64,000 bases of DNA from an uncultured Bacteroidota bacterium (GTDB lineage: Bacteria > Bacteroidota > Bacteroidia > Bacteroidales > WCHB1-69), in assembly GCA_902802755.1 (NCBI GenBank), contig CADCNH010000003.1, forward strand, positions 1 to 64,000, in the 5' to 3' direction. The notes beneath the pieces were generated by a model, which was not told where the DNA came from, ran no database searches, and saw nothing but the letters and a program-made list of their open reading frames with translations. The translations under genes were made by a program, and so were the position numbers. This document shows positions 1 to 9,042 of this stretch, in pieces. Each line of letters begins with the position of its first letter. Positions within the stretch are counted from its first letter, which is position 1.

Positions 1-327
1 GTGCAAGCTGTTTGCGCCGCTGACAATGAAAGCGAGTTTGTCAGAACCACCTTCACCACCCAAGGTGTTGGTATCGACAACATCAGCTTGGCCAACAGCA
101 TCAACCTGATGCCGAACCCCGCTGACAACTTCATCGAGCTGAGCATCAACAGCAATGTTGAGGTGAAAGAGGCTGTAGTTTTCAACGCCTTCGGCCAGAT
201 GATTCAAACCGTTGAACTGAACGACAACCATGCCCGCATCGACCTCAGCAACATGGCCGCCGGCACGTATTTCGTGAGAGTAAACGGCGAGGGTGTGACG
301 GCGACGAAGAAGTTCATCAGAAAATAG
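1..327 (+). CDS. C-terminus of a T9SS cargo protein (5' partial)
   Basis: This is the last 108 residues of a secreted protein whose body lies upstream of the window; the reading frame is open to base 1. It holds the end of a fibronectin III module and then a type A sorting domain with the LMPNPADN motif, a central VVFNAFGQ strand and the closing AAGTYFVRVNGEG...KKFIRK segment. In this family the C-terminal domain is recognised by the type IX translocon and removed or anchored at the cell surface. The last about 240 nt are nearly identical to the ends of the other giant genes downstream, so it is the first visible member of a tandem paralogous array. The TAG stop is directly abutted by a heptamer tract. 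Confidence 0.9.
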   Translation: MQAVCAADNESEFVRTTFTTQGVGIDNISLANSINLMPNPADNFIELSINSNVEVKEAVVFNAFGQMIQTVELNDNHARIDLSNMAAGTYFVRVNGEGVTATKKFIRK

Positions 328-417
328 GTTACAGGTTTCAGGTAACAGGTTACAGTTGTAGAGACGTGCCATGGCACGTCTCTACACTAACCCCTGACCC
401 CTAATCACTAACCCCTA
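327..417. repeat. Composite repeat: heptamers, TAGAGACG palindrome, heptamers
   Basis: Four units of GGTTACA-type heptamers start at the G of the TAG stop (327-355). A perfect 30-bp palindrome with arms TGTAGAGACG follows (357-386), then CCCTGAC/CCCTAAT/CACTAAC heptamers (about 385-417). The same composite recurs after the genes ending at 8741 and 20489; the first 31 nt including the stop codon are identical at all three places. Confidence 0.85.
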
Positions 418-453
418 AAAAAACGGGAGAAAAATTTCTCCCGTTTTTTTTTA
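418..453 (+). terminator. Rho-independent terminator of the first T9SS gene
   Basis: A 10-bp stem (ACGGGAGAAA at 423-432 with TTTCTCCCGT at 435-444) is followed by a T run. Almost the same stem (ACGGGAGAA) is reused at 14645-14665 and 20600-20621, so terminators were copied together with the paralogous genes. Confidence 0.85.
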
Positions 454-469
454 TTTTTCGCTGCAACAC

Positions 470-500
470 TTTGAAGGGTTTTTCGTCTTTTTTATAAAAG
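470..500 (+). promoter_or_regulatory. Possible promoter of the 2728-aa gene
   Basis: TTTG at 470-473, a 19-nt gap, then TATAAAAG at 493-500. The spacing fits the Bacteroidetes -33/-7 promoter, but the -7 box departs from TAnnTTTG in its second half. It would place the start of transcription near 507. Confidence 0.35.
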
Positions 501-554
501 AATTTTTTATCAATCAGCATCTTATTTATGTATTCCCCTAAAAACAAAATAATT

Positions 555-3500
555 ATGAAAAACCAACAACCCTTTCAAACAAACAATCGCACTCCAAAAA
601 CATGCCGTTTGATTACATTTGTGATAAAAAACATTGTGACCATACTACTGACAACGTGCATGAGTTTTGCCATGCTTCCCTTGTCAGCACAGTGGGCTGG
701 GGAAATCACCAATCTCCAAATCACCAACTTGGAACCCACGTCTGCTGAACTGACCTGGTCAGCTGCTGATGCTGAGAGCATGTGGGATATCTATGTATCC
801 ACCTCCAGCACATTCATTCCAAGTCCCAACACTACCCCCACAGACCATGCCTACTATCCCTTGTATGCCCTGAATTCATTATCTCCTAATACCTTCTATG
901 CTGTTTACGTCAGGGCCAGCAATGGCACAACAGAAATTATCGGCAACTGGGTAGGCATCTCATTTTCAACCCCTTGCAATGCCATAACCACCCTACCCTG
1001 GTCCGACAATTTGGATAATTACACGGGGTCAATCAGCACGATTCTATCCACCTCCAATCTTCCAGACTGCTGGGATCAAATTACCGATTGTTCTTCCAAT
1101 ATCGAAACAGGCGGCTATCCCATTCTATACCATAACGCCAGCTTCGCCGCTTCCGGCAACAACGCCCTTTTCTACAACTTATACTATGAAAATCCTTGCA
1201 GCATACAAGGAGCCGTTTTGCCACCGATTGACGCTTCTGTCTATCCCATGAATACCCTGCAACTGACCTTCGATGCCAGAGTAGCAAACGCCACCCACAC
1301 TTTCCGTTTGATTGTGGGCATCTGCACTAATCCCGCATCCCAAAACAATTTTGTGCCCATCGATACCATAGATATCAACACCTCCACATTCAGCAGCTAT
1401 GAAATCCTGTTCAACGAATACACTGGGCTGGGAAACCGTATAGCCATTATCGCCGAACGTCCTGTTTCAGGCTATAACCACGGCTATGTGGACAACATCG
1501 TTGTGAAGCCCATCACCACCTGTCCGAAACCGAATCATCTGAGTTCCAGCAACCCCACCCCTACTTCTATCACCCTGTCGTGGAACGAGACAGGCTCGGC
1601 CAGCAATTGGAATATTGAGTATGGTCCAGCTGGTTTTACCCAAGGCGACGGCATTCTTATCCCCAATATATCCACCAACCCCTATACAATCGACAATCTG
1701 ACCTCCGGCACCATGTATGACTTCTATGTGCAAGCCGACTGTGGCGGAGACCAACAAAGTGCCTGGTCGGCCATTCACCGAAGTCACACAACCTGCGGCA
1801 CCATCAACACCATTCCCCACACCGAAAATTTCGACTATTATGGAACAGGTTCTACCGCCTACCCCTGCTGCTGGAGCAAAATCAGCACATATATCTCTGG
1901 CAACGCCCACACAGATACCGTGCCCTATATTTATGACAGTCCTTACGAAGGTGATGGTTCCCTGCGTTTTTACGCCAATGCGCCGGCAACTTATAACATA
2001 GCCATTACCCCTGAAATTGACGCTTCCATCGTGATAAACACCTTGCAGTCCAACTTCATGTACAAAGCCAGCAGCACTACAGACCAGCTGATTGTGGGTC
2101 TTATTAGCGATCCTACGGATGCCAGCACCTTCATCCCTGTGGATACGATTACACCTGGGATAGTACCCACATCATGGCAGGAAAAGACTGTTCTATTCAA
2201 CGGATACACTGGTAATGCCCGCTACATCGCTTTCAAAAACCAATATACCGGTACTACCTCCTACGGATTTATCGACAATCTACGCCTCGAGTTCCTCTTG
2301 AATTGCACCAGGCCAAGCTCCGTGCAGGTGAGCAACGTCACCAGCAACAGCATCGAAATAGACTGGACCCCAGAGGGTAACGAAAGTGAATGGGAAGTGG
2401 TAGCGGTGCCTGCCGGAGAAGATGTAACCTACGGGCTGCCTGCACTAACTAACACCCATCCTTTTACACTGTCTGATTTGGAAGATGCCAGCTCTTACGA
2501 CATTTACGTGAGAGCCATCTGCGATAGTGCACAATACAGCTACTGGTCAAATCCCGCCCATGGCACCACCCTGCCGTTTTGCACAGTTCCCCTAAATGTG
2601 ACGGTCAGTCAGATTGTCGGGGCTTCCGCCTTGGTCAGTTGGAATCATGCCCTTTCCGGAGCCGACAACTATACAGTTCTTTATTCCGAAGCGGGACAAA
2701 ACATCTGGATGACGCATACGGTTAATGGTCCTCAATACATGATTCCAGACCTTATGCCCACCACCAACTACGAAGTGATGGTTTACAGCAACTGTGGAAT
2801 CCGCAACTCCGACACCATACATAAAACATTCTCTACCAATTGTTTACTCAACAATGACTGGACCATCGGCAATGGTACTGCCACCACCGAGCAGCTGCCC
2901 CTCCATAATTTCACCGAATACTCCTATACCCAGCAAATCTTCCTTGCCGAAGAGATGAATGGTGCTACCGAAATTCGCAATATATCTTTCCAATACGACC
3001 ATCACACCGCCACTTCAGCCAAGACCAATGTAAACATCTATTTAGGACATACCTTGCAGAATTCGTTCTCCAACGCTTCACAATACATCCCGTTGTCGGA
3101 TTTGCAGCTGGTTTACAGCGGAAGCCTGAACTGCACACAAGGATGGAACACCTTCACTTTCACCACTCCTTTCCAATACAACGGCACGGAAAACCTTGTG
3201 GTGGCAGTGGATGACAACTCCGGAGCATACAACAACCGCGGATACGAATGTGTGTTCAACGTACACAGCACAGGGAACGAGCGCAGATCCCTGATGTATC
3301 ACAGCAGTCTTGCAAATCCCGACCCCAGCAATCCCAATTCAACGAATATCAACTCAAACTATAACTCCTGCCTCCGAAACAATGTCATCTTCGGCATAGC
3401 CTGTAATGACAGCATTTCCTGTATTGCTCCGAACGTATATATTGTCTCCGGCAATGAGTCAAGTGTCACCTTGGACTGGGCGCCAGGAAATGCTGAGAAC

Positions 3501-6500
3501 ACATGGGAGATAGTGTATTCTGACAACGACAGCAACTGGACTTCCGTTGGCAACATCACCAACCATCCTTACACGCTGACCAGTCTCAACAATGACACGC
3601 CATACCACATCCGTATCCGCTCCATCTGCGGTTCAGAACACAGTGAATGGAATAATATCCTATACACCACAAGCTGTTCTGTTATTGGAGTTCCCTATTC
3701 AGAAGACTTCGAAAACGCACCTGGTTCCGGCTCTGGCAACATGATTCCCTGCTGGTATGCCAAAACCAGTTATACCTCAACAGCCTATCCTTACACCTCT
3801 TCAAGCCGCCACCATTCGGGCAACTATTCCGTCTATTTTTCGGGTTCAAGTTCCCAATATTCCTACTTGGTTTCACCACTGCTTAATGATAATGTGGTGA
3901 TGGACTATTTGCAGATACGTTTCTGGGCCTATAAAAGCTACTCCACTTTCTATATTCAGGCAGGTATCATGTCGGATCCTGACGATCCTTCCACTTTTCA
4001 GCAAGTCGGGCAAAATCTCTCTCCTGATTCGATTGCCACCTGGCAGTTGATGGAGGTCAACACCGACAACTATACCGGCAATGGTCATTATATCGCCTTC
4101 AGAATTCCTGTTGATATCAGTAATTACCTCTATATTGATGATGTTGAAATAGACTATATTCCAGACTGCGACCATGTATCCAATATTCAGGCCGTTGACA
4201 GCACCATCACCGCCCACAGTGCCACCCTTGTATGGACACCGGGGAGTGAAGGAAGTTCCTGGCAGGTGGTGTATGGTCCTGCGAGCACCATCACTGACCC
4301 AGACAATGAGACAGCCATCACTGTACAGTCGCCCAGCGTTTCACTTACTGACCTAAGTGGCAACACCTTGTATGACGTGTATGTCCGGGAATTTTGCTCC
4401 GAAACCGGACACGGCATCTGGATTTCATACTCCTTCCTAAGCGCTTGCGGTGAGATTACAGACCTGCCATTTACCGAGAACTTTGAATCGTACGCCACAG
4501 GTTCCTCCAGCCCTATCAATTGCTGGACCCGCCATAACACTTTTTCTGCCACTACAAATTATCCATACGTAAGTAACAATTACTCCTATTCAGGCACCAA
4601 AGCACTGTATTTCTATGGCAGTGGTGACAGCTATAACCTGATTGCCACCCCTCCTTTCGATCAGAACATTGCCGTCAACACCCTGCAAGTGAGTTTTATG
4701 ATGAGGACAAACAATGCAAACGACAGCAAGCTCTTTATTGGTGTGATGACAGATCCAAACGATTCCTCCACATACGTGCAGGTGGGTACTGCTAATGCCA
4801 CTGCCGATGATACCTGGCAAGCCTTTAACATACCGCTTTCCTCGTACACAGGTTCTGGTGTCTATATTGTTTTCAAAAGCATCACCAATTATTCCAATAT
4901 TTTTATTGATGACATTTTCATTGACCTGACCCCTGACTGTGCAAGACCCACCGGTCTGACAGCCATGAGCAATCTTTCCGATACTATCGTTCTGTCGTGG
5001 GACGATGCCAACGGGAACTTATGGGATGTGATATATGGACCCACCGGCTTCGACCCCAACACTTCCGCTGACGCAGAAACAGTGTATGGCATCACCACCT
5101 CCTCCTGTGTCATTGCAGGTTTACAAGGAGGCATCGATTACGATTTTTATGTACGCTCTGACTGTGGCTATGGCAATGTCAGTCCTTGGTGTTTGACACC
5201 AGCCTCCGCATCGCCTTATACTTTCCAGATGGGAATTAACGGCTCGGCTTCCCTGACCGGTTGCGGTTTCACGGTTACCGATGACGGCGGCCCTGCTGGC
5301 AACTATTCTAACCATTGCGATTACACCCTCACCGTCTATCCTCCCGATGACACCCTGCGAATCTCTGTCTCCGGAACTTTCACGGGTGAAGGCTCTTACG
5401 ATTATCTCAACATTTACGAAGGAGCCAGCACCAGTGGAACGCTTCTCCAGCAGGTTGTTTCCGGCACTTCTGACACGACTGTCAACTTTGGACCTTTCAC
5501 TCCCGAGTATGGACCTTTGACCCTTTTATTCCATTCTGATGTTTCGGTCGCCTATTCTGGATTTGTCGCCCATGTGAACTGCGTTCCAGCTCCCTTCTGC
5601 CCCAGACCTCGAAACCTCGCCACCGACTTCATCAATGCCAACGAGGCCACAGTCAGCTGGAAAGGCACCACCCATGCCAACACCTACTACCTTGCCCTAT
5701 CCACCACAGCGAACTTCAACCCAAACACCTGCCCGAACATCTTCGTTGCTTACGATACAACCTACCAATTCACCAACCTGAACAGCAACACCACCTATTA
5801 TTATGCAGTTCGGGCCAATTGCGGTGACGAAGTGGGAGACTGGTCTGATATTGGCAGTTTCATGACTTCCACAGCTTTTGCATACATCCCCTATTCCCAC
5901 AGTTTTGAAGATGTTGCAGAAAACGGACAATGGTTTTTGGTGAATGGCAACCAGACTAACAAATGGTATATTGGCCAGCCCTCTGGTGAAACAAGTTCTA
6001 TGCTGTTCATCTCACAGAACGGCACCACCCCGGACTATAATCTCACCTCCCGCTCCAATGTCTGGGCATACCGCGACTTTTACTTCGGGAATGCCTCGGA
6101 TTTCACACTCTCATTTGACTGGAAGGCCCAGGGAGACAATAGCTATGATTGTCTGAATGTCTTTATCGGAACCCCTGTCAATCCGACAGCAGGCTCAATG
6201 ACTACTCCGAGCGGATCGGTTCAATTAGGCGGTGACTTCAGTAATCAGAATTCCTGGCGGCATTTTACCATGAATCTGGACCATTCCTACGCCAACAGCA
6301 CCCAGCGTCTTTATTTCTTATGGCGCAACAACCATGTCTCGGGAGCAGCACCCGCCGCCATGATTGACAATGTTGAAATCAGGGCCTTCAACTGCCAACA
6401 TCCTAACAACCTCACATTAGATGCCATTGACTCCACCACCGCCATCATCAGTTTTACCCCTGCGAGCGCAAACCACGTAGAATGGGAATATGTCTATGGA

Positions 6501-8741
6501 GAAGGCAATTTCAATCCTGATAACGCCATGAATATCCAGTCCATCACGGACAACATCCTCTATTTGACAGGTCTCACTCCCAATACCGCTTATACCATCT
6601 ACGTAAGGACCTCTTGCGACGTTAATGACAAGTCCGCATGGTCGGAGGTTCTGAATTTCAGAACAGACTGTGGAACACTCTCACTGCCCATTTTTGAGAA
6701 TTTTGATAACATTGGCTCCGGCTCCAACGCCTATCCATTCTGCTGGTCACGTTCCGACAACTATTCCGCCAGCACACAATATCCGTATGTAAACAGTTCT
6801 TATCATCACAGCGGCAATGGCTCACTTTATTTCAACTGTTCTTCCACCACTTACAATTTGGCCGTTCTTCCAGCCATCGATCCCAACATCAATCCCATAG
6901 GCAATCTAACGCTCTCCTTTTACATGAAAACAAATTCTGGCATCTCAAATGCCATACTTATCATTGGTGCCATCTCCGACCCCAATGACATCAACAGTTT
7001 CATCCCTATTGACACCATTACCGATCCTTTGCTGACGTTTGAATACTATGAAATCCCATTAAGCAGCTATACCGGTGATGCCGCATACGTGGCGATGAAA
7101 TACTTAAGCAGCCGAGACTTTTTCTACTTGTATGTTGATGACATCACCTTGGACGTCACTGCCACTTGTCCAATACCATTGCATCTGAGCTCAACAGCCA
7201 CCACATCATCTTCTGTCACCTTGTCATGGACTCCCGGCGGAAATGAAAGCAACTGGAATATAGAATATGGCCGTGCCGGTTTTACTCCGGGTACAGGTAC
7301 GATTGTAACGGCTACCACCAATCCTTTCACCGTCACCGGATTGTCATGGGGTACCGATTACGACTTTTACGTTCAGGCCGACTGTGGTGGCGGGAACACC
7401 AGCCTTTGGAGTCCCGTATTCTCTACCATGACCGAATGTGCCGCTATAACAACGCTGCCTTTTATTCAAAAGTTCGACAATACCACCTTATACACCATGC
7501 CGAACTGCTGGTCAACACCCGTCACTTATTCCAACTCACCCTCTGTACAGAACATACTTCCCCATTCTGAGCCAAATTGTGTGTGGTTTCGTTCACTACC
7601 AATTTCGCCCTCCATTGCAATGACACCCCAAATAGCAGAAGACATTCACAACCTGCGACTAAGTTTCTGGATAAAATTCTCAGGCAACTGTACAGGCTCC
7701 TTCGAGGTGGGTCTCATGGACTATGAGGATGTCAACCTCCATACCAGCGTGCGGATTATTCCGTCTTCCAATAACGACATCTGGACTGAATACACCATTC
7801 CATTTGATAGCACCAACTTCTCTGGGACAAACAAATATATTGGCTTCCGTTTTAATGCTAATTCCGTTTCCGAAAGTTGCTGGTTGGATGATGTGATAAT
7901 CAGATATATGAACGACACACTGCCCCTACCCGACTGCGACGTACCGACAGGTCTTAACGCCACTAATGTAACCGCTAATGCTGTGGATGTTAGTTGGACT
8001 GCCAGTGGCAACGAAACCGCTTGGAATCTGCAGTACAAAGCTGCTGCTGATAGCGAATGGGGAGCCATCATTCCTGTGACAACAACCCCTTATCACCTTT
8101 CCGGCCTTACCCCCGAGACCACCTACCAGGTACGTTTACAAGCTGTATGCGGCAACAGCGAAACCAGCGACTGGACTACCACAAGCTTCACCACACCCGC
8201 TGAACCTGTTGAGCCTTGCAACGCACCGACCAACCTGCAAGTGAGCAACATCACCGAAAACTCCGCTACTGTAGCTTGGACTGCCGGTGGCAATGAGACT
8301 GAATGGATAGTGGGCTACAAGCTACAGAGCGATAACCAGTGGCAAGAAGATACTGTTCAGATACCCACTTTCGTAATGGAAAATCTAACTCAGATCAGCA
8401 CTTACGATGTACGTGTAAAAGCCATCTGCGCTACCGACAATCAGAGCGACTTCGTTACCAGTACCTTCACCACACTTGTTGACGCTATCAACGATGTAAA
8501 ATTGGCACAGAACATCATTCTGATGCCGAATCCGGCTGACAACCACATTGAACTGAGCGTCAACTGCAATATTGAAGTGAAGGAAGCTATTGTTTACAAC
8601 GCCTTCGGCCAGATGATCCAGACTGTACAACTCACTGAAAACCATGCCCGCATTGACCTGAGCAACATGGCCGCCGGCATGTATTTCGTGAGAGTGAACG
8701 GCGAGGGTGTGATGGCGACGAAGAAGTTTATCAGAAAATAG
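555..8741 (+). CDS. Giant modular T9SS cargo protein (about 2728 aa), adhesin-like
   Basis: This is a secreted surface protein, probably an adhesin or matrix component. I chose ATG 555 (A-rich upstream, MKNQQ...) over ATG 528. A hydrophobic signal segment ending LSAQ lies about 45 residues in, an unusually late position. By nucleotide position it alternates fibronectin III modules with cleaved-adhesin/MAM-like modules (LPF.ENF...CW...YIDDI) at about 976-1520, 1795-2300, 3675-4160, 4445-4935, 5880-6395, 6670-7165 and 7440-7920. One 'GNGT..YTQQIF' module (2850-3410) and one CUB-like module (5230-5590) are present. Two fibronectin III copies precede the type A sorting domain (8480-8741, MPNPADNHIE). 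The ligand cannot be deduced. It is transcribed alone, with its own terminator. Confidence 0.85.
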   Translation: MKNQQPFQTNNRTPKTCRLITFVIKNIVTILLTTCMSFAMLPLSAQWAGEITNLQITNLEPTSAELTWSAADAESMWDIYVSTSSTFIPSPNTTPTDHAYYPLYALNSLSPNTFYAVYVRASNGTTEIIGNWVGISFSTPCNAITTLPWSDNLDNYTGSISTILSTSNLPDCWDQITDCSSNIETGGYPILYHNASFAASGNNALFYNLYYENPCSIQGAVLPPIDASVYPMNTLQLTFDARVANATHTFRLIVGICTNPASQNNFVPIDTIDINTSTFSSYEILFNEYTGLGNRIAIIAERPVSGYNHGYVDNIVVKPITTCPKPNHLSSSNPTPTSITLSWNETGSASNWNIEYGPAGFTQGDGILIPNISTNPYTIDNLTSGTMYDFYVQADCGGDQQSAWSAIHRSHTTCGTINTIPHTENFDYYGTGSTAYPCCWSKISTYISGNAHTDTVPYIYDSPYEGDGSLRFYANAPATYNIAITPEIDASIVINTLQSNFMYKASSTTDQLIVGLISDPTDASTFIPVDTITPGIVPTSWQEKTVLFNGYTGNARYIAFKNQYTGTTSYGFIDNLRLEFLLNCTRPSSVQVSNVTSNSIEIDWTPEGNESEWEVVAVPAGEDVTYGLPALTNTHPFTLSDLEDASSYDIYVRAICDSAQYSYWSNPAHGTTLPFCTVPLNVTVSQIVGASALVSWNHALSGADNYTVLYSEAGQNIWMTHTVNGPQYMIPDLMPTTNYEVMVYSNCGIRNSDTIHKTFSTNCLLNNDWTIGNGTATTEQLPLHNFTEYSYTQQIFLAEEMNGATEIRNISFQYDHHTATSAKTNVNIYLGHTLQNSFSNASQYIPLSDLQLVYSGSLNCTQGWNTFTFTTPFQYNGTENLVVAVDDNSGAYNNRGYECVFNVHSTGNERRSLMYHSSLANPDPSNPNSTNINSNYNSCLRNNVIFGIACNDSISCIAPNVYIVSGNESSVTLDWAPGNAENTWEIVYSDNDSNWTSVGNITNHPYTLTSLNNDTPYHIRIRSICGSEHSEWNNILYTTSCSVIGVPYSEDFENAPGSGSGNMIPCWYAKTSYTSTAYPYTSSSRHHSGNYSVYFSGSSSQYSYLVSPLLNDNVVMDYLQIRFWAYKSYSTFYIQAGIMSDPDDPSTFQQVGQNLSPDSIATWQLMEVNTDNYTGNGHYIAFRIPVDISNYLYIDDVEIDYIPDCDHVSNIQAVDSTITAHSATLVWTPGSEGSSWQVVYGPASTITDPDNETAITVQSPSVSLTDLSGNTLYDVYVREFCSETGHGIWISYSFLSACGEITDLPFTENFESYATGSSSPINCWTRHNTFSATTNYPYVSNNYSYSGTKALYFYGSGDSYNLIATPPFDQNIAVNTLQVSFMMRTNNANDSKLFIGVMTDPNDSSTYVQVGTANATADDTWQAFNIPLSSYTGSGVYIVFKSITNYSNIFIDDIFIDLTPDCARPTGLTAMSNLSDTIVLSWDDANGNLWDVIYGPTGFDPNTSADAETVYGITTSSCVIAGLQGGIDYDFYVRSDCGYGNVSPWCLTPASASPYTFQMGINGSASLTGCGFTVTDDGGPAGNYSNHCDYTLTVYPPDDTLRISVSGTFTGEGSYDYLNIYEGASTSGTLLQQVVSGTSDTTVNFGPFTPEYGPLTLLFHSDVSVAYSGFVAHVNCVPAPFCPRPRNLATDFINANEATVSWKGTTHANTYYLALSTTANFNPNTCPNIFVAYDTTYQFTNLNSNTTYYYAVRANCGDEVGDWSDIGSFMTSTAFAYIPYSHSFEDVAENGQWFLVNGNQTNKWYIGQPSGETSSMLFISQNGTTPDYNLTSRSNVWAYRDFYFGNASDFTLSFDWKAQGDNSYDCLNVFIGTPVNPTAGSMTTPSGSVQLGGDFSNQNSWRHFTMNLDHSYANSTQRLYFLWRNNHVSGAAPAAMIDNVEIRAFNCQHPNNLTLDAIDSTTAIISFTPASANHVEWEYVYGEGNFNPDNAMNIQSITDNILYLTGLTPNTAYTIYVRTSCDVNDKSAWSEVLNFRTDCGTLSLPIFENFDNIGSGSNAYPFCWSRSDNYSASTQYPYVNSSYHHSGNGSLYFNCSSTTYNLAVLPAIDPNINPIGNLTLSFYMKTNSGISNAILIIGAISDPNDINSFIPIDTITDPLLTFEYYEIPLSSYTGDAAYVAMKYLSSRDFFYLYVDDITLDVTATCPIPLHLSSTATTSSSVTLSWTPGGNESNWNIEYGRAGFTPGTGTIVTATTNPFTVTGLSWGTDYDFYVQADCGGGNTSLWSPVFSTMTECAAITTLPFIQKFDNTTLYTMPNCWSTPVTYSNSPSVQNILPHSEPNCVWFRSLPISPSIAMTPQIAEDIHNLRLSFWIKFSGNCTGSFEVGLMDYEDVNLHTSVRIIPSSNNDIWTEYTIPFDSTNFSGTNKYIGFRFNANSVSESCWLDDVIIRYMNDTLPLPDCDVPTGLNATNVTANAVDVSWTASGNETAWNLQYKAAADSEWGAIIPVTTTPYHLSGLTPETTYQVRLQAVCGNSETSDWTTTSFTTPAEPVEPCNAPTNLQVSNITENSATVAWTAGGNETEWIVGYKLQSDNQWQEDTVQIPTFVMENLTQISTYDVRVKAICATDNQSDFVTSTFTTLVDAINDVKLAQNIILMPNPADNHIELSVNCNIEVKEAIVYNAFGQMIQTVQLTENHARIDLSNMAAGMYFVRVNGEGVMATKKFIRK
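5230..5590 (+). other. CUB-like domain inside the 2728-aa protein
   Basis: The segment begins near GSASLTGCGFTVTDDGG and ends VAHVNC. It shows the CUB-type pattern of a conserved N-terminal Cys, a DYLNIYEG strand and a GPLTLLFHSD strand. Close copies occur at 16455-16820 and 18680-19065 in the third complete gene. CUB-like domains in bacteria are usually carbohydrate- or protein-binding modules; that role here is inferred. Confidence 0.6.
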
Positions 8742-8846
8742 GTTACAGGTTTCAGGTAACAGGTTACAGATATAGAGACGCACGGACGTGCGTCTCTACA
8801 CTAACCCCTGACCCCTAATCACTAACCCCTAATCACAAACCCCTAA
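8741..8846. repeat. Composite repeat: heptamers, TAGAGACG palindrome, heptamers
   Basis: GGTTACA-type heptamers (8741-8769) are followed by a 12-bp-stem palindrome (8773-8784 with 8787-8798, core GCACG) and then CCCTGAC/CCCTAAT/CACTAAC heptamers to about 8846. The arrangement matches 327-417, but the palindrome core differs while staying self-complementary. Confidence 0.85.
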
Positions 8847-8875
8847 AAACGGACGTCAACGTCCGTTTTTTTTTT
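8845..8875 (+). terminator. Rho-independent terminator of the 2728-aa gene
   Basis: ACGGACGT (8849-8856) pairs with ACGTCCGT (8859-8866) around a CA loop, followed by a run of nine T. Stem sequence differs from the other T9SS-gene terminators. Confidence 0.85.
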
Positions 8876-8880
8876 GCGTC

Positions 8881-8911
8881 TTTGAAAATAAAAAATTTTA
8901 TTATATATTTG
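8881..8911 (+). promoter_or_regulatory. Bacteroidetes-type promoter of the 1730-aa gene
   Basis: TTTG at 8881-8884, a 19-nt gap, then TATATTTG at 8904-8911. This matches the TTTG-N19-TAnnTTTG consensus exactly and is the clearest promoter in the window. It sits immediately behind the upstream terminator and leaves a 5' leader of about 120 nt before ATG 9043. Confidence 0.75.
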
Positions 8912-9042
8912 CAAAGTACATATTCTACCCAACAACCCCAACACACATCACCAGTAATAAACACAAATAACTAAATACCATATATTTAAAAGTGTTAATA
9001 CAATCTATCATCCATTAAATATTAACCAAAAAAAACAAAAAT

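Noticed and set aside
1467-1910. Antisense ORF of 147 codons in the first complete adhesin gene
   Set aside because: Gly/Val-rich shadow of the Thr/Asn/Pro-rich sense frame, with no supporting signals.
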